Below the pieces are notes generated by a model that was not told the DNA's origin, did no database searches, and worked only from the letters and a program-made list of their open reading frames with translations. A stretch of 64,000 nt of DNA from Rossellomorea sp. y25 (GTDB lineage Bacteria > Bacillota > Bacilli > Bacillales > Bacillaceae_B): positions 1,054,001 through 1,118,000 of the forward strand of contig NZ_CP145886.1 in NCBI RefSeq assembly GCF_038049935.1, read 5' to 3'. The translations under genes were made by a program, and so were the position numbers. Positions 45,058-53,960 of the stretch are shown piece by piece (within the stretch, counting starts at the first letter, position 1; every line of letters begins with the position of its first letter).

Positions 45058-45918
45058 GTGAACAACAAGATGGAATGGTTATTATTTATCATAGGCGGAG
45101 CAGTCATCGGCATCATTTCTGGTTTTTTTGGTATAGGCGGCGGGATAGTTCTCACACCAACCTTACTTGTACTTGGCTATGAACCAAGCCAGGCGATCGT
45201 TCTCTCCTTAATGCTGACATTGGGATCGACTGTGACGGGGACAGTGTCACACATTCAATTAAAAAATGTAAATATGAAATTAGCGGTTGTCCTCGGGGGA
45301 TTCGGAGTGATCGGATCAGTCATCACCGTACCATTTGTGAAGTGGCTCGATTCGATGAATGGAGCTTCCACGGTTATCTCCATTGTCTATATTGGGATAT
45401 TAAGCTGGTTTTCTTACCAGTTTTTAACTAAACGAAGAAAGGAAGCGCAAGCGAAAGGAGTATCTGCAACTCCCTTTATCGGTATCTTCACCGGTATCAT
45501 CTCTTCACTTATGGGGGTCAGCGGTGGATTTGTCATGACTCCGCTCCTCTCGAAATGGCTGAAGCTTGATCTCACCAAATCGATTGGAACCAGCATATCG
45601 GCAGCCTCGATCATCGTATTATCAGGGATCGGCTCGTACATGTATGCGGGGGAAGCACTCGATTACCGTCATGGAATCATGCTGATCATCGGAACCTTGA
45701 TCGGAACCCCGATCGGCTCCATCCAGCTGAAACGATTCTCAGACGTTACCGTCAAAAAGATGCTTGCAGTTTTGTACATGGTGGTCGCAGTAAGCGTCAT
45801 TTTTAAGATGTTATCAATTTCCTCTATCTCACTCGGACTGATCCTGGCATCCGTGCTCGTATTCTTTGGGATGCTGATTTATTCGCAGCAACGAACAAAG
45901 AGAGCAGAAAATTATTGA
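45058..45918 (+). CDS. TauE/SafE-family anion exporter
   Basis: 286 residues, about eight spans in two repeats with the family glycines (ISGFFGIGGGIVLTPTLLVLG and ISSLMGVSGGFVMTPLL). Members move sulfite, sulfonates or related organic anions. Control by the divergent LysR gene is likely. Start uncertain: GTG as given or ATG four codons later; both have AAGGAAG nearby with imperfect spacing. Confidence 0.87.
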   Translation: MNNKMEWLLFIIGGAVIGIISGFFGIGGGIVLTPTLLVLGYEPSQAIVLSLMLTLGSTVTGTVSHIQLKNVNMKLAVVLGGFGVIGSVITVPFVKWLDSMNGASTVISIVYIGILSWFSYQFLTKRRKEAQAKGVSATPFIGIFTGIISSLMGVSGGFVMTPLLSKWLKLDLTKSIGTSISAASIIVLSGIGSYMYAGEALDYRHGIMLIIGTLIGTPIGSIQLKRFSDVTVKKMLAVLYMVVAVSVIFKMLSISSISLGLILASVLVFFGMLIYSQQRTKRAENY

Positions 45919-45998
45919 TGGTTAAAAACAGAAAGTCGGTTGAGCACGCCAAGCGGTTAACCACGTTTGTAGGTCTGACGATGATATGCATATCGAAG

Positions 45999-46040
45999 TA
46001 GAGAGGTCATTCGCATAGCGAGTGGCCTCTCTATTTTTTT
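45999..46040 (+). terminator. Intrinsic terminator after the TauE/SafE gene
   Basis: TAGAGAGG...TCA and TGGCCTCTCTA stem followed by seven Ts. Confidence 0.8.
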
Positions 46041-46078
46041 GCTGCGCTTAATGAAGTTTTTTTGCAATTTATGTAAAT

Positions 46079-46204
46079 CAGCTGGATTTTTTTCGAAAAC
46101 GGCCGGATTATCAACAGAAACGGCCGGATTTATCAGGATTTCGGCTGGATTTTCGTGAAAAACGGCCGGATTTATACTCATTTCGGCCGGATTATCTTCA
46201 TCAT
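46079..46204. repeat. Tandem 21-bp repeat, six units (CGGCCGGATT core)
   Basis: Six units of exactly 21 bases, each opening with C(G/A)GC(C/T)GGATT and followed by a variable AT-rich half. On the minus strand the unit reads as an NPAxxxx heptad within an open frame (about 45957-46220), but that frame lacks a ribosome site and I do not call it a gene. The rest of the 622-base gap holds the preceding terminator, a partial family B repeat and AT-rich sequence before the carbamoylase gene. Confidence 0.85.
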
Positions 46205-46223
46205 GGCAAGTAATTGGCAAGCA

Positions 46224-46240
46224 GGACAGGGAACTTGTCC
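46224..46240. repeat. Partial family B repeat (copy 7)
   Basis: GGACAGGGAACTTGTCC, directly after the 21-bp tandem array. Confidence 0.55.
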
Positions 46241-46540
46241 TAATAAATGTATCTGTTCTTGCGAAAACGCCTATGTAAATCTCTTCATTTTCAAAAGTCA
46301 GGCAGGATTAAGTGAAAATGTTCTAGAAACTAGTCTAAATAAGGGAGTGGAAGTCGAAAGGGGGTTGGTGTCCGATATTCATTGAATAGAAGACTCTACT
46401 AATTTTTCTGAAATTTCATTCTATTTGTCATTCTGTACGGATCACAGGATCTTTTATAGACAAAGTGTCTAATGATAAACAGGCTTTTTCAAAATAAACT
46501 AAAGTTAAGGCTATAAAATATGTAAGCAAAGGATGATTCT

Positions 46541-47830
46541 ATGTCAATCAATCGAGAAAGATTAAAGCGTCATCTAGAGGAGTTAGCTGAAATCGGGAAG
46601 ATCGGGGAGACAGGCGTTTGCCGTTTGGCCCATTCCAAGGAGGATCGCCAGGCAGTGGAAGTGGTGAAAGGCTGGATGGAGGAGGCGGGTTTGACGGCCA
46701 GGATTGACGGCTTCGGAAATTTGATTGGAAGGATAGAAGGTGCCGACAAGGATAAGCCGATCCTTATGCTGGGCTCACACATTGATTCTCAGCCATATGG
46801 CGGGAGGTTCGACGGGACTGCAGGTGCACTGGGAGCGATCGAAGTCATTCATAGTATGAAGGACAATGGAATCGTCCCGGACCGGAGCATTGAAGTGGTT
46901 TGTTTTTCCGATGAAGAGGGCTGCCGGTTTAACAAAGGAGTATTTGGAGTCCGGGCTATAGCCGGGATGCTTGAGGAAGGCGAACTGGACCGTAAAGACA
47001 AGCAGGGTGTGACGAGAAGAGAGGCGTTGAAGGAATTCGGGGTCGAGCCGGATGTAACCGCAAGTCCTGTTTACCAAAAAGGTGATATCGCAGCGTTTCT
47101 GGAGTTACATATTGAACAGGGGCCGGTCCTTGAGGAAAAGGGAAAACCAGTCGGAATTGTTTCAGGCATCTCCGGACCGATCTGGCTGACCGTTACACTA
47201 GAAGGATTCGCGGGCCATGCGGGTTCGGTGCCGATGACGATGAGGCAGGATGCCCTTGTCGGTGCGTCGGAAATCATCCGGAAATTCGATGAGCTGGTTA
47301 AAAGAGAAGGAACCGGAACCACAGTAGGAACGGTAGGCAGTATGCAGGTGTTCCCGAACTCAAGAAACATCATTGCCGAAAAGGTGGAGTTTACCGTGGA
47401 CCTTCGTGATATAGATGTTGAAGCACGTACGAAACTGGAGGAAAAACTCTATCAAATCATCGAGGAGACGGCAATCAGTTACAATCTTAAATACGAGATT
47501 AAAGAAGATACCCGGAGTGAACCGAGATATTGTGCAGACTGGATCAAGGACATTATGAAGGAGGAGGATGAAAAGCTTGGACTGGATTCACCGACCTTAA
47601 TGAGCGGCCCTTTCCATGATGCCTTATTCATGTCCTATATCAGTGATTACGGGATGATCTTCATACGCTGTGAAAAAGGCATCAGCCACAATCCAATGGA
47701 GTATGCCGAGATGGATGATGTGGAAAAAGGAGTTCAGCTCCTATACGCGACAGCATTGCGTGTTTGTAAGGGACATGGGGACAGGCACCTTGTCCCAAAA
47801 GACGGCTCTGCTGCTGTTCATGATAAGTAA
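46541..47830 (+). CDS. M20-family N-carbamoyl-L-amino-acid hydrolase / allantoate amidohydrolase
   Basis: 429 residues. Metal ligands in MLGSHIDSQPYGGRFDGTAG (His, Asp), VVCFSDEEGCRFN (Glu pair), LELHIEQGPVLE (His) and the C-terminal ISHNPMEYAEMDDVEKG (His), with the dimerisation domain between. This is the HyuC/AmaB/AllC type, splitting N-carbamoyl amino acids or allantoate to amino acid, CO2 and ammonia. First gene of an operon with an amidohydrolase and a symporter. The tail after RVCKGH (GDRHLVPK) is encoded by a family B repeat, so the C-terminus is extended. Confidence 0.88.
   Translation: MSINRERLKRHLEELAEIGKIGETGVCRLAHSKEDRQAVEVVKGWMEEAGLTARIDGFGNLIGRIEGADKDKPILMLGSHIDSQPYGGRFDGTAGALGAIEVIHSMKDNGIVPDRSIEVVCFSDEEGCRFNKGVFGVRAIAGMLEEGELDRKDKQGVTRREALKEFGVEPDVTASPVYQKGDIAAFLELHIEQGPVLEEKGKPVGIVSGISGPIWLTVTLEGFAGHAGSVPMTMRQDALVGASEIIRKFDELVKREGTGTTVGTVGSMQVFPNSRNIIAEKVEFTVDLRDIDVEARTKLEEKLYQIIEETAISYNLKYEIKEDTRSEPRYCADWIKDIMKEEDEKLGLDSPTLMSGPFHDALFMSYISDYGMIFIRCEKGISHNPMEYAEMDDVEKGVQLLYATALRVCKGHGDRHLVPKDGSAAVHDK
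47770..47796. repeat. Family B repeat inside the 3' end of the carbamoylase gene (copy 8)
   Basis: GGGACATGGGGACAGGCACC then TTGTCCC, read in frame as part of the protein tail. Confidence 0.8.
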
Positions 47831-47839
47831 GAGAAGGCT

Positions 47840-47866
47840 GGGACGAGGGACCTGTCCCTCTGTCCC
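47840..47866. repeat. Family B repeat between operon genes (copy 9)
   Basis: GGGACGAGGGACCTGTCCCT then CTGTCCC, ending just before the ribosome site of the next gene. Confidence 0.75.
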
Positions 47867-47883
47867 ATTTGGGAGGTGATCGT

Positions 47884-49494
47884 TTGAGAGCGACGATGCT
47901 CTTCGTAAACGGAGAAGTGGTTACTGTGAATTCTGAATTTTCCGTGAAAGAGGCGGTTGCCATTCAGGATAATAAAATAATCGCGGTCGGCACGGATGAA
48001 GAAATTCTATCATTTGCAGGTGAAGGAACGAAGATTGTGAATTTGGAGGGAAGAAGTCTCTTGCCCGGCTTTATTGATGCTCATGCCCACCTCGAACTTT
48101 ATGGAACCAATAGGCTCGGGGTGAACGGCAAGGAGGCAGGAAGTATAAAAGAGCTCCTCGGGAAGTTGAAGGAGAGAGTACGATTAACTCCAAAGGGGGA
48201 ATGGATCCGGGGCTGGGGTTATAACCAGAATACCCTTAAAGAGGGAAGGCACATAACTCGGTGGGATCTTGATCAGGTTTCCACCGAACACCCGATCATT
48301 GTGGTCCGGACATGCGGGCACATATCGTGCGTGAATACGAAAGCGCTGGAGCTTGCGGGTATTCATCCTGAAACAGAAGATCCGAATGGAGGGAAATATG
48401 TACGGGAAAACGGCGAATTAACCGGATTGCTGCTGGAAGCTGCCCATATGAACATGTTTCTTACAGCCAATTATTCTGAGGATGAGGTGCAGCAGGGATT
48501 GTCCCTCGCTTCCCAGGATTATTTAACAAAAGGAATTACGAGTGTCCATGATGCCGGGGGATATGGACCTGAACATATTCGGTTCCTTCAAAAAGCAGTA
48601 AGAGCAAAGAGAGTTAAGCAGAGGGTATACGCACTTTACGGTTCGCTGCATGATTCTGTAGAAATGGTGGAGAAAGGCCTGGTAAGCGGAATAGGGACAG
48701 GCCTTGGGGATGAGTGGATGAAAATCGGGCCTGCCAAAGTGTTTATCGACGGAAGCAGCAGTGGCCCTACAGCCAAGACGAGGGAGGCCTACACGAGCAA
48801 TCCAAATGACTCAGGCATTTTATATTTGAACCAGCATGAATTAAACGGGTCCCTCGGAAAAGCGCATGAAGCGGGGTGGCAAATCACCGCACATGCCATC
48901 GGGGACAAAGCGGTTGAAATGATGATTGAAGCCATTCGCCATGCTCTTGACCTACACCCCCGTGAAAACCATCGTCACCGCATTGAACATTCCGGCATGA
49001 CACCAGCAGACCTCATTTACCGGATAAAAGAGTTTGATATTGTTCCGATACCAAACCCAGCCTTCATTTATGAATTCGGCGACGGCTACGTGAAAGATTA
49101 TGGAGAACGGGTCGACGTCATGTTCCCCTTAAAGAGCTTTTCAGAAGCGCAGATTCCTTTTGCAATCGGATCTGACAGCCCGATCACCGCCGTGGATCCG
49201 CTCCAAGGGATTTATTCAGCTGTCACTCGCATGAGTAAATCCGGTGAAGTGATAGGGACCGGACAACGAATCACCCTAGAGGAAGCGATTAAGGCCTATA
49301 CATGGAACGGTGCATATGCGAGCTTTGAAGAACCCATAAAAGGCAGCATCGAAGCAGGGAAGCTCGCCGATCTGGTTGTGTTGAATGAGTCGATTTTACA
49401 CTGTGAACCTGAAAGATTACGAGAGTTAAAAGTAGAGTTAACGATCCTTGATGGGAAAGTGGAATATGCAGCAAAAAAGGAGGGTGTTTTATGA
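47884..49494 (+). CDS. YtcJ-like amidohydrolase
   Basis: About 536 residues. Amidohydrolase_3 features: FIDAHAHLELYG (first metal His pair), IRGWGYNQNTL, VHDAGGYGPEHI, ITAHAIGDKAVEMMIEA, HRIEHSGMTPADLI and the Asp in FAIGSDSPITAVDPLQGI. It hydrolyses an amide or imide ring; the exact substrate is not evident. The TTG start has GGGAGGTGA just upstream. Its stop overlaps the DUF3311 start (ATGA). With the carbamoylase before it and a symporter after it, use of an imported cyclic ureide, lactam or acylated amino acid is plausible. Confidence 0.87.
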   Translation: MRATMLFVNGEVVTVNSEFSVKEAVAIQDNKIIAVGTDEEILSFAGEGTKIVNLEGRSLLPGFIDAHAHLELYGTNRLGVNGKEAGSIKELLGKLKERVRLTPKGEWIRGWGYNQNTLKEGRHITRWDLDQVSTEHPIIVVRTCGHISCVNTKALELAGIHPETEDPNGGKYVRENGELTGLLLEAAHMNMFLTANYSEDEVQQGLSLASQDYLTKGITSVHDAGGYGPEHIRFLQKAVRAKRVKQRVYALYGSLHDSVEMVEKGLVSGIGTGLGDEWMKIGPAKVFIDGSSSGPTAKTREAYTSNPNDSGILYLNQHELNGSLGKAHEAGWQITAHAIGDKAVEMMIEAIRHALDLHPRENHRHRIEHSGMTPADLIYRIKEFDIVPIPNPAFIYEFGDGYVKDYGERVDVMFPLKSFSEAQIPFAIGSDSPITAVDPLQGIYSAVTRMSKSGEVIGTGQRITLEEAIKAYTWNGAYASFEEPIKGSIEAGKLADLVVLNESILHCEPERLRELKVELTILDGKVEYAAKKEGVL

Positions 49495-49712
49495 GTAAAA
49501 GCGCGTTTACGAAAATCTATTGCTTGTCTCTGATTTTACCGTTTCTTCTATTGATCTTCCCCTTGTTTTCAATTGGAAACAGGGCAACCCCGATCATCAT
49601 GGGGCTGCCGTTTTCGATATTCTGGGTGATTTTATGGATTATCATTACCTTTCTAATCGTTCTTATACTCTATCGGATCGATCCAGACAAAGATGAAGAG
49701 GAGGTCCATTAA
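49491..49712 (+). CDS. DUF3311 small membrane protein
   Basis: 73 residues with two spans (LSLILPFLLLIFPLFSIG and FWVILWIIITFLIVLILY) and an acidic tail (DPDKDEEEVH). DUF3311 proteins regularly precede SSS symporters, as here, and may be accessory subunits. It overlaps the amidohydrolase upstream and the symporter downstream. AAGGAGGG ribosome site. Confidence 0.88.
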   Translation: MSKSAFTKIYCLSLILPFLLLIFPLFSIGNRATPIIMGLPFSIFWVILWIIITFLIVLILYRIDPDKDEEEVH

Positions 49713-51181
49713 TGGCAGATTGGCAAATTGCAATGATCATGATGATCGGCTATCTTGTGATTGCATTAGTAGTTGGTGTGATGGCAGGAAGAGGTCATGA
49801 TAAACATTCATTAGATGAGTTTACCGTTGCTGGCGGAGGTCTCGGCTTGGTTGTGATGTGGTTCCTGATGGGAGGGGCTGTGTTCAGTGCCTTTTCATTT
49901 CTCGGCGCTCCAGGGTGGGCATATTCCAAAGGAGCACCCGCACTTTATATTTTAACTTATACCGCTTTTGCGATTCTCCCATGGTACATCATCGGTCCGA
50001 AAATCGGGAAAATCGGTCGTAAATTCAATATATACACGGTTTCCGGCTTTATGAAAAAACGTTACGGAGGTAAGACGCTTCCTATCTTAATTGGGGTCAT
50101 TGCGTTACTCGCCTCCATTCAATACCTAGCCACGCAGATGAAAGGGATGGCCTACATCTTCAATATCATGACTGAAGGACGTATTCCTCTTTGGCTTGGA
50201 GCCCTGCTCGCGTATGGAATCGTAGTCGTCTATGTTGCAACAGGTGGATTGCGGGCAGCGGCATGGTCTGACGTGTTCCAGGGGATCTTAATGATTGTCA
50301 TCTCGTGGGTAGTCGGCCTTGCGATTGTGAATAAGCTCCACGACAGCGTGGGTGGGATGTTTACCAACCTCGTTCAGGACAACCCTGCCTTTTTTGAAAT
50401 CGGGAATGAAGGGTCTACCATGTCAGGGACAGCTTATACGACCACGATTCTTGTATCTCTCATAGGGTTCTTAATGTGGCCACACCTATTTTCAAAGTCA
50501 TACGCCTCCAATGCACGAACGATTAAGAAAACCGTATTGGTGTATCCGATCTTTGCCCTGTTCCTTATCCCACTATTATTTGTTGGCTTTTCGGCAGTGA
50601 ATGTCGTCAATCCAGCTGACATTGGAGCACCGGATGAAATTCTTCCTTACCTGATCACCACCGTCCTTAGCCTTCCCGGCTGGGTTTACGGGCTTGTAGG
50701 TGCAGGAGCGTTAGCAGCAGCCATGTCTACGGCAGATGCCATCACCCACAGTGCTTCGCTGGAATTTACGGACGGGGTCATTAAGAATGTAAAATCGGAC
50801 CTTTCTGATAAAACCACATTGCTTCTGATGAGAATCGGTGTGTTTGTTGTCGGAGGGCTTGCTTACTTTATCACCGTATTCGGGGGGCAGGGGCTCATCG
50901 CCCTATTGCTGGGAGCCTATGGTTCCATCGTTCAATTCGCACCCGGTGTATACGGAGCCCTCTATTCGAAAAGGGTGACCGGCCCGGCTGTGATCACGGG
51001 ACTCGTCGTAGGTACATTTGTAAACTACTATTACCAGCTAGTCGCAGAAACCACGCCTTTCGAAATACATGCAGGTATCCTTGGATTGATCTGCAACATC
51101 GTCATTGTCATAGCTGTCAGTGCTTTCACCCAGCAAAAGAGTATCAGGATTGCTGAGGAGTATCGCAATATCGGATCCTAA
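49712..51181 (+). CDS. Solute:sodium symporter (SSS family)
   Basis: 489 residues with about 13 spans. Family blocks: DEFTVAGGGLGLVVMWFLMG near the N-terminus, ATGGLRAAAWSDVFQGILM, and GAGALAAAMSTADAITHSAS carrying the sodium-site Ser/Thr. Its start overlaps the DUF3311 stop. Probably imports the substrate of the carbamoylase and amidohydrolase of this operon. A strong terminator follows. Confidence 0.92.
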   Translation: MADWQIAMIMMIGYLVIALVVGVMAGRGHDKHSLDEFTVAGGGLGLVVMWFLMGGAVFSAFSFLGAPGWAYSKGAPALYILTYTAFAILPWYIIGPKIGKIGRKFNIYTVSGFMKKRYGGKTLPILIGVIALLASIQYLATQMKGMAYIFNIMTEGRIPLWLGALLAYGIVVVYVATGGLRAAAWSDVFQGILMIVISWVVGLAIVNKLHDSVGGMFTNLVQDNPAFFEIGNEGSTMSGTAYTTTILVSLIGFLMWPHLFSKSYASNARTIKKTVLVYPIFALFLIPLLFVGFSAVNVVNPADIGAPDEILPYLITTVLSLPGWVYGLVGAGALAAAMSTADAITHSASLEFTDGVIKNVKSDLSDKTTLLLMRIGVFVVGGLAYFITVFGGQGLIALLLGAYGSIVQFAPGVYGALYSKRVTGPAVITGLVVGTFVNYYYQLVAETTPFEIHAGILGLICNIVIVIAVSAFTQQKSIRIAEEYRNIGS

Positions 51182-51252
51182 CAGGAACCTTGTTATTCCG
51201 GGAAAGCTGACGTGTGTTTTCTTTCCGAAAAAACTCCAACACAAAATCTTAA

Positions 51253-51294
51253 AAAAAGCCAAGAATGCTATTGGATCAGCATTCTTGGCTTTTT
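51253..51294 (+). terminator. Intrinsic terminator of the carbamoylase-symporter operon
   Basis: Perfect 17-base arms AAAAAGCCAAGAATGCT and its complement around ATTGGATC, ending in a T-run. Confidence 0.95.
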
Positions 51295-51340
51295 GACTTT
51301 GATTATTTTTCTGATTATACCTTATTAGACAACCATTTTT

Positions 51341-51546
51341 TTATCGCTGGATTCTCTTTTTAATGGACTCAATCGAATGATTAAGCTTCGTTAAGTCAAC
51401 CTCTCCTGTTTGAATAACCTCCAGTTTGCCGGAAGCTCAAGGTGTGAATCTACGGAAGTATCCCCGTGGCCAGGGAAGTGCTTGATGGTTGAAAGGGTTT
51501 GCTCGGATTGACCTTTCATTGTTTGGATCCCTAGTTCCATATACAT
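51341..51546 (-). pseudogene. Remnant of a GH3 beta-N-acetylhexosaminidase (NagZ-like)
   Basis: One frame reads [10 protein letters not shown]...[21 protein letters not shown], the GH3 catalytic-region signature ([12 protein letters not shown]). It then shifts frame and jumps to [20 protein letters not shown] then IKKRIQR and a stop, which looks like the C-terminal end of the same domain. The whole N-terminal barrel and about 60 middle residues are missing. It sits between a terminator and the germination operon and has no ribosome site. A deletion relic. Confidence 0.75.
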
Positions 51547-51604
51547 ATTCACCTTAAATTTGGGGACAGTAATCAAGAGATATGTATAGAAGGAGTCTAT
51601 TATA

Positions 51605-52894
51605 ATGGATTCATATTTATTGGAGATGAAGGCATCAATAGGGGACAATGATGATTTCTTTCAGGTGCATCAAGATTTTGGTGAATCTCGCTATTTATTG
51701 TCAGGGCTTAAAAGTCTTATAGATGTACAGAAAACAATCCAGGTAATCGAAGATCGAGTCATATCAGGGACGATGGGTGAATTGCTTCATGATGGAGAGG
51801 AAGTCATCGAAGCGATTTTGGAAGGGAAGCTGATCATCTCAAGAGTTGAGGAAAATGGGCCTTTCTTCAGGATGGACCCGGTTGCAAAGGCGCTGAATCG
51901 TTCAATCGAGCCTCCTATCAATGAAAATACCCTACAAGGGCCATTGAGTTCTTTCAATGAAGACATCGATACAAATATTGGGATTATCCGCAAACAGGTC
52001 GTTTCAAAAGACTTGCAGATAAGATCCTTCTCAGGAGGGGGTGTAGAGAAAAGAACGCTTTCGGTAGTGTATCGTAAGGATAGCGCAGATGTGGATTATG
52101 TGAGCAGGGTCGTCCACCAGATCACATCAAATATGGATCAATCCCTTCATACCATACAAGATGTGACGAAGATGTTAGGATTGTCGACCCGAACCCTGAT
52201 TTCTCCCTTCAACACAACAGAGGCGCCCCAAGAAGTATACAGGAGCCTGCAAAAAGGAAAACTTGTATTATTTCTGGATCGAATACCTTTTGCTCTTATT
52301 CTTCCAAGCGATTTCTGGGATATGTTCTTCCTTGAGAATGATCGGAATTTCTCTTTCCCTATCATGGTTTCAGTGAGGTTGCTCAGGATTATCGGTACAT
52401 TGCTTGCCCTTGTTTTACCAGGGCTGTATGTAGCATTGGTCGCTGTCAATCCTGAGATGCTCCGTATTGAATTAGCATTATCCGTTGCTCAGACTCGTGA
52501 AGGTGTCCCTTATCCGGCATTTGTTGAGACCATTTTCATGCTTCTTATTCTTGAATTAATATTGGAGGCGAGTATTAGGCTTCCGAAAAGCATCGGTCCT
52601 ACCATTACAATGGTAGGAGGGATCATTCTGGGTCAGGCCGTAGTCGAGGCGAGATTAGTAAGCAATTTACTGATTATCATCTTAGCCGCCACTACGATTG
52701 CCAACTCTACCATCATTGGATTTCAAAATTCCATCTCCATCCGAATCTTTAAATATCTTATCTTGATTCTTTCTTCGATTTTTGGGGTATTCGGCATATT
52801 GGCAGGAATATTCTTAGTTTGTGCATACTTAGCGGGGATAAGCACTTTTGGGGTGCCTTACCTCAAGATTAAAGGAGTTAGTAATAGTGGATAG
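51605..52894 (+). CDS. GerA-type germinant receptor A subunit, C-terminally short
   Basis: 429 residues: N-terminal soluble domain (about 1-240), then GerA membrane part ([57 protein letters not shown]). In most A subunits the segment FGVPYL is followed by about 50-60 further residues; here it ends [15 protein letters not shown] and stop, and the B-subunit start lies in the same stretch. The inner-membrane complex of A, B and C subunits senses germinants in the spore. GAAGGAG precedes ATG. Function may be impaired. Confidence 0.85.
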   Translation: MDSYLLEMKASIGDNDDFFQVHQDFGESRYLLSGLKSLIDVQKTIQVIEDRVISGTMGELLHDGEEVIEAILEGKLIISRVEENGPFFRMDPVAKALNRSIEPPINENTLQGPLSSFNEDIDTNIGIIRKQVVSKDLQIRSFSGGGVEKRTLSVVYRKDSADVDYVSRVVHQITSNMDQSLHTIQDVTKMLGLSTRTLISPFNTTEAPQEVYRSLQKGKLVLFLDRIPFALILPSDFWDMFFLENDRNFSFPIMVSVRLLRIIGTLLALVLPGLYVALVAVNPEMLRIELALSVAQTREGVPYPAFVETIFMLLILELILEASIRLPKSIGPTITMVGGIILGQAVVEARLVSNLLIIILAATTIANSTIIGFQNSISIRIFKYLILILSSIFGVFGILAGIFLVCAYLAGISTFGVPYLKIKGVSNSG

Positions 52895-53960
52895 AAGCTT
52901 GTATGTTGTCATTATGTACATTTTAACCCACATAGGCCTTATTCTGTTTTTGTATCCTAGTAATATCATTGAAAGCTCATCTCAAGGACATTGGATTCCG
53001 ATCATTATCGGAGTCATCGTACATTTCATTATTTTATTCTTGCTTTTGACGGGGCTTGATCGTTTTCCGCAACAAGATATCATCACCATTTATCTGCGTG
53101 AGGGAAAGTTGATGACATTCATTTTTCTGTTCCCCGCTCTCCTCTATTTTTTAATGGCTAACATCATAACAGTCCGGGCGTATTCAGAAGTCGTTACCAT
53201 TGTGTTTCTATCAAACACTCCCATCTGGGCGATCATGGCATTGCTGCTTATCTTATCATGTTATTTAGCTATTAAGGGAGTAGAAGCCATCTTTCGTACA
53301 GCTATACTTCTCTTCTTATTATTATTCCCGTTGGTTTGCTTCATATTGGTGGTTGCGTTTCAGAACGTGGATTGGCACTATGTATATCCCTTATGGAATG
53401 AAGATTTTTCTTTTTTGACTGACTCCTCTTACCATAGAAGCTTCTTTGCCATTGGTGGTGTATTTCTGTTTATTGGGTTTGTAAGGCCGGTCCTTCCCTA
53501 TAAGAGCAAAAAAGTTTTGCTTGCTGCGGTTGCACTTATTCCCATCTTTATCATATCTGTATATATACCCGTCCTTACATTTGGCCAGGCAACAGCATCT
53601 ACATTTATGTTCCCTTTCATCATGACAGTGGATGCCATCAATTTGACATGGCTTATGTTTGATCGACTCACCATGTTTTTCTTACTAAGTATAGTGATTT
53701 ATATATTGTTGTTTATATCACTCGTATTATGGATGAGTGTAAAAATAATAAATAAATGTGTGCTTCCAACCATGAAATCATCTTATTTAGTAATATCGGT
53801 TTCACTCATCATTTACATCATTTGTTTGTGGATTCCAAATTGGAGTGACGTTGAACAGCTCTTTAAATGGAATACTCCCCTAAGATTTTATGTCATCTTT
53901 GGAGTTCCAATTTCAATTTGGTTTCTTGGTGTAAGAACAAGGAAGGAGAATGCAAGTTGA
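52887..53960 (+). CDS. GerB-type germinant receptor B subunit
   Basis: 357 residues with ten spans of the spore-germination permease (APC-like) fold: YVVIMYILTHIGLILFLYPS at the N-terminus, FPQQDIITIYLREGKL, and a basic tail RTRKENAS. The GTG start is chosen for AAAGGAG nine bases upstream. It overlaps the end of the A-subunit gene by eight bases. Length is normal for the family (about 360). Confidence 0.88.
   Translation: MDRSLYVVIMYILTHIGLILFLYPSNIIESSSQGHWIPIIIGVIVHFIILFLLLTGLDRFPQQDIITIYLREGKLMTFIFLFPALLYFLMANIITVRAYSEVVTIVFLSNTPIWAIMALLLILSCYLAIKGVEAIFRTAILLFLLLFPLVCFILVVAFQNVDWHYVYPLWNEDFSFLTDSSYHRSFFAIGGVFLFIGFVRPVLPYKSKKVLLAAVALIPIFIISVYIPVLTFGQATASTFMFPFIMTVDAINLTWLMFDRLTMFFLLSIVIYILLFISLVLWMSVKIINKCVLPTMKSSYLVISVSLIIYIICLWIPNWSDVEQLFKWNTPLRFYVIFGVPISIWFLGVRTRKENAS

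Noticed and set aside
46079..46204. CRISPR array
   Set aside because: Period is 21 bases with only ~10 conserved, no spacers of 30+ bases, no leader and no cas genes.
45957..46220. Minus-strand frame with NPAxxxx heptads over the 21-bp array
   Set aside because: No ribosome site, and the non-repeat part is noise that runs into the preceding terminator; kept only as a possibility in the findings.
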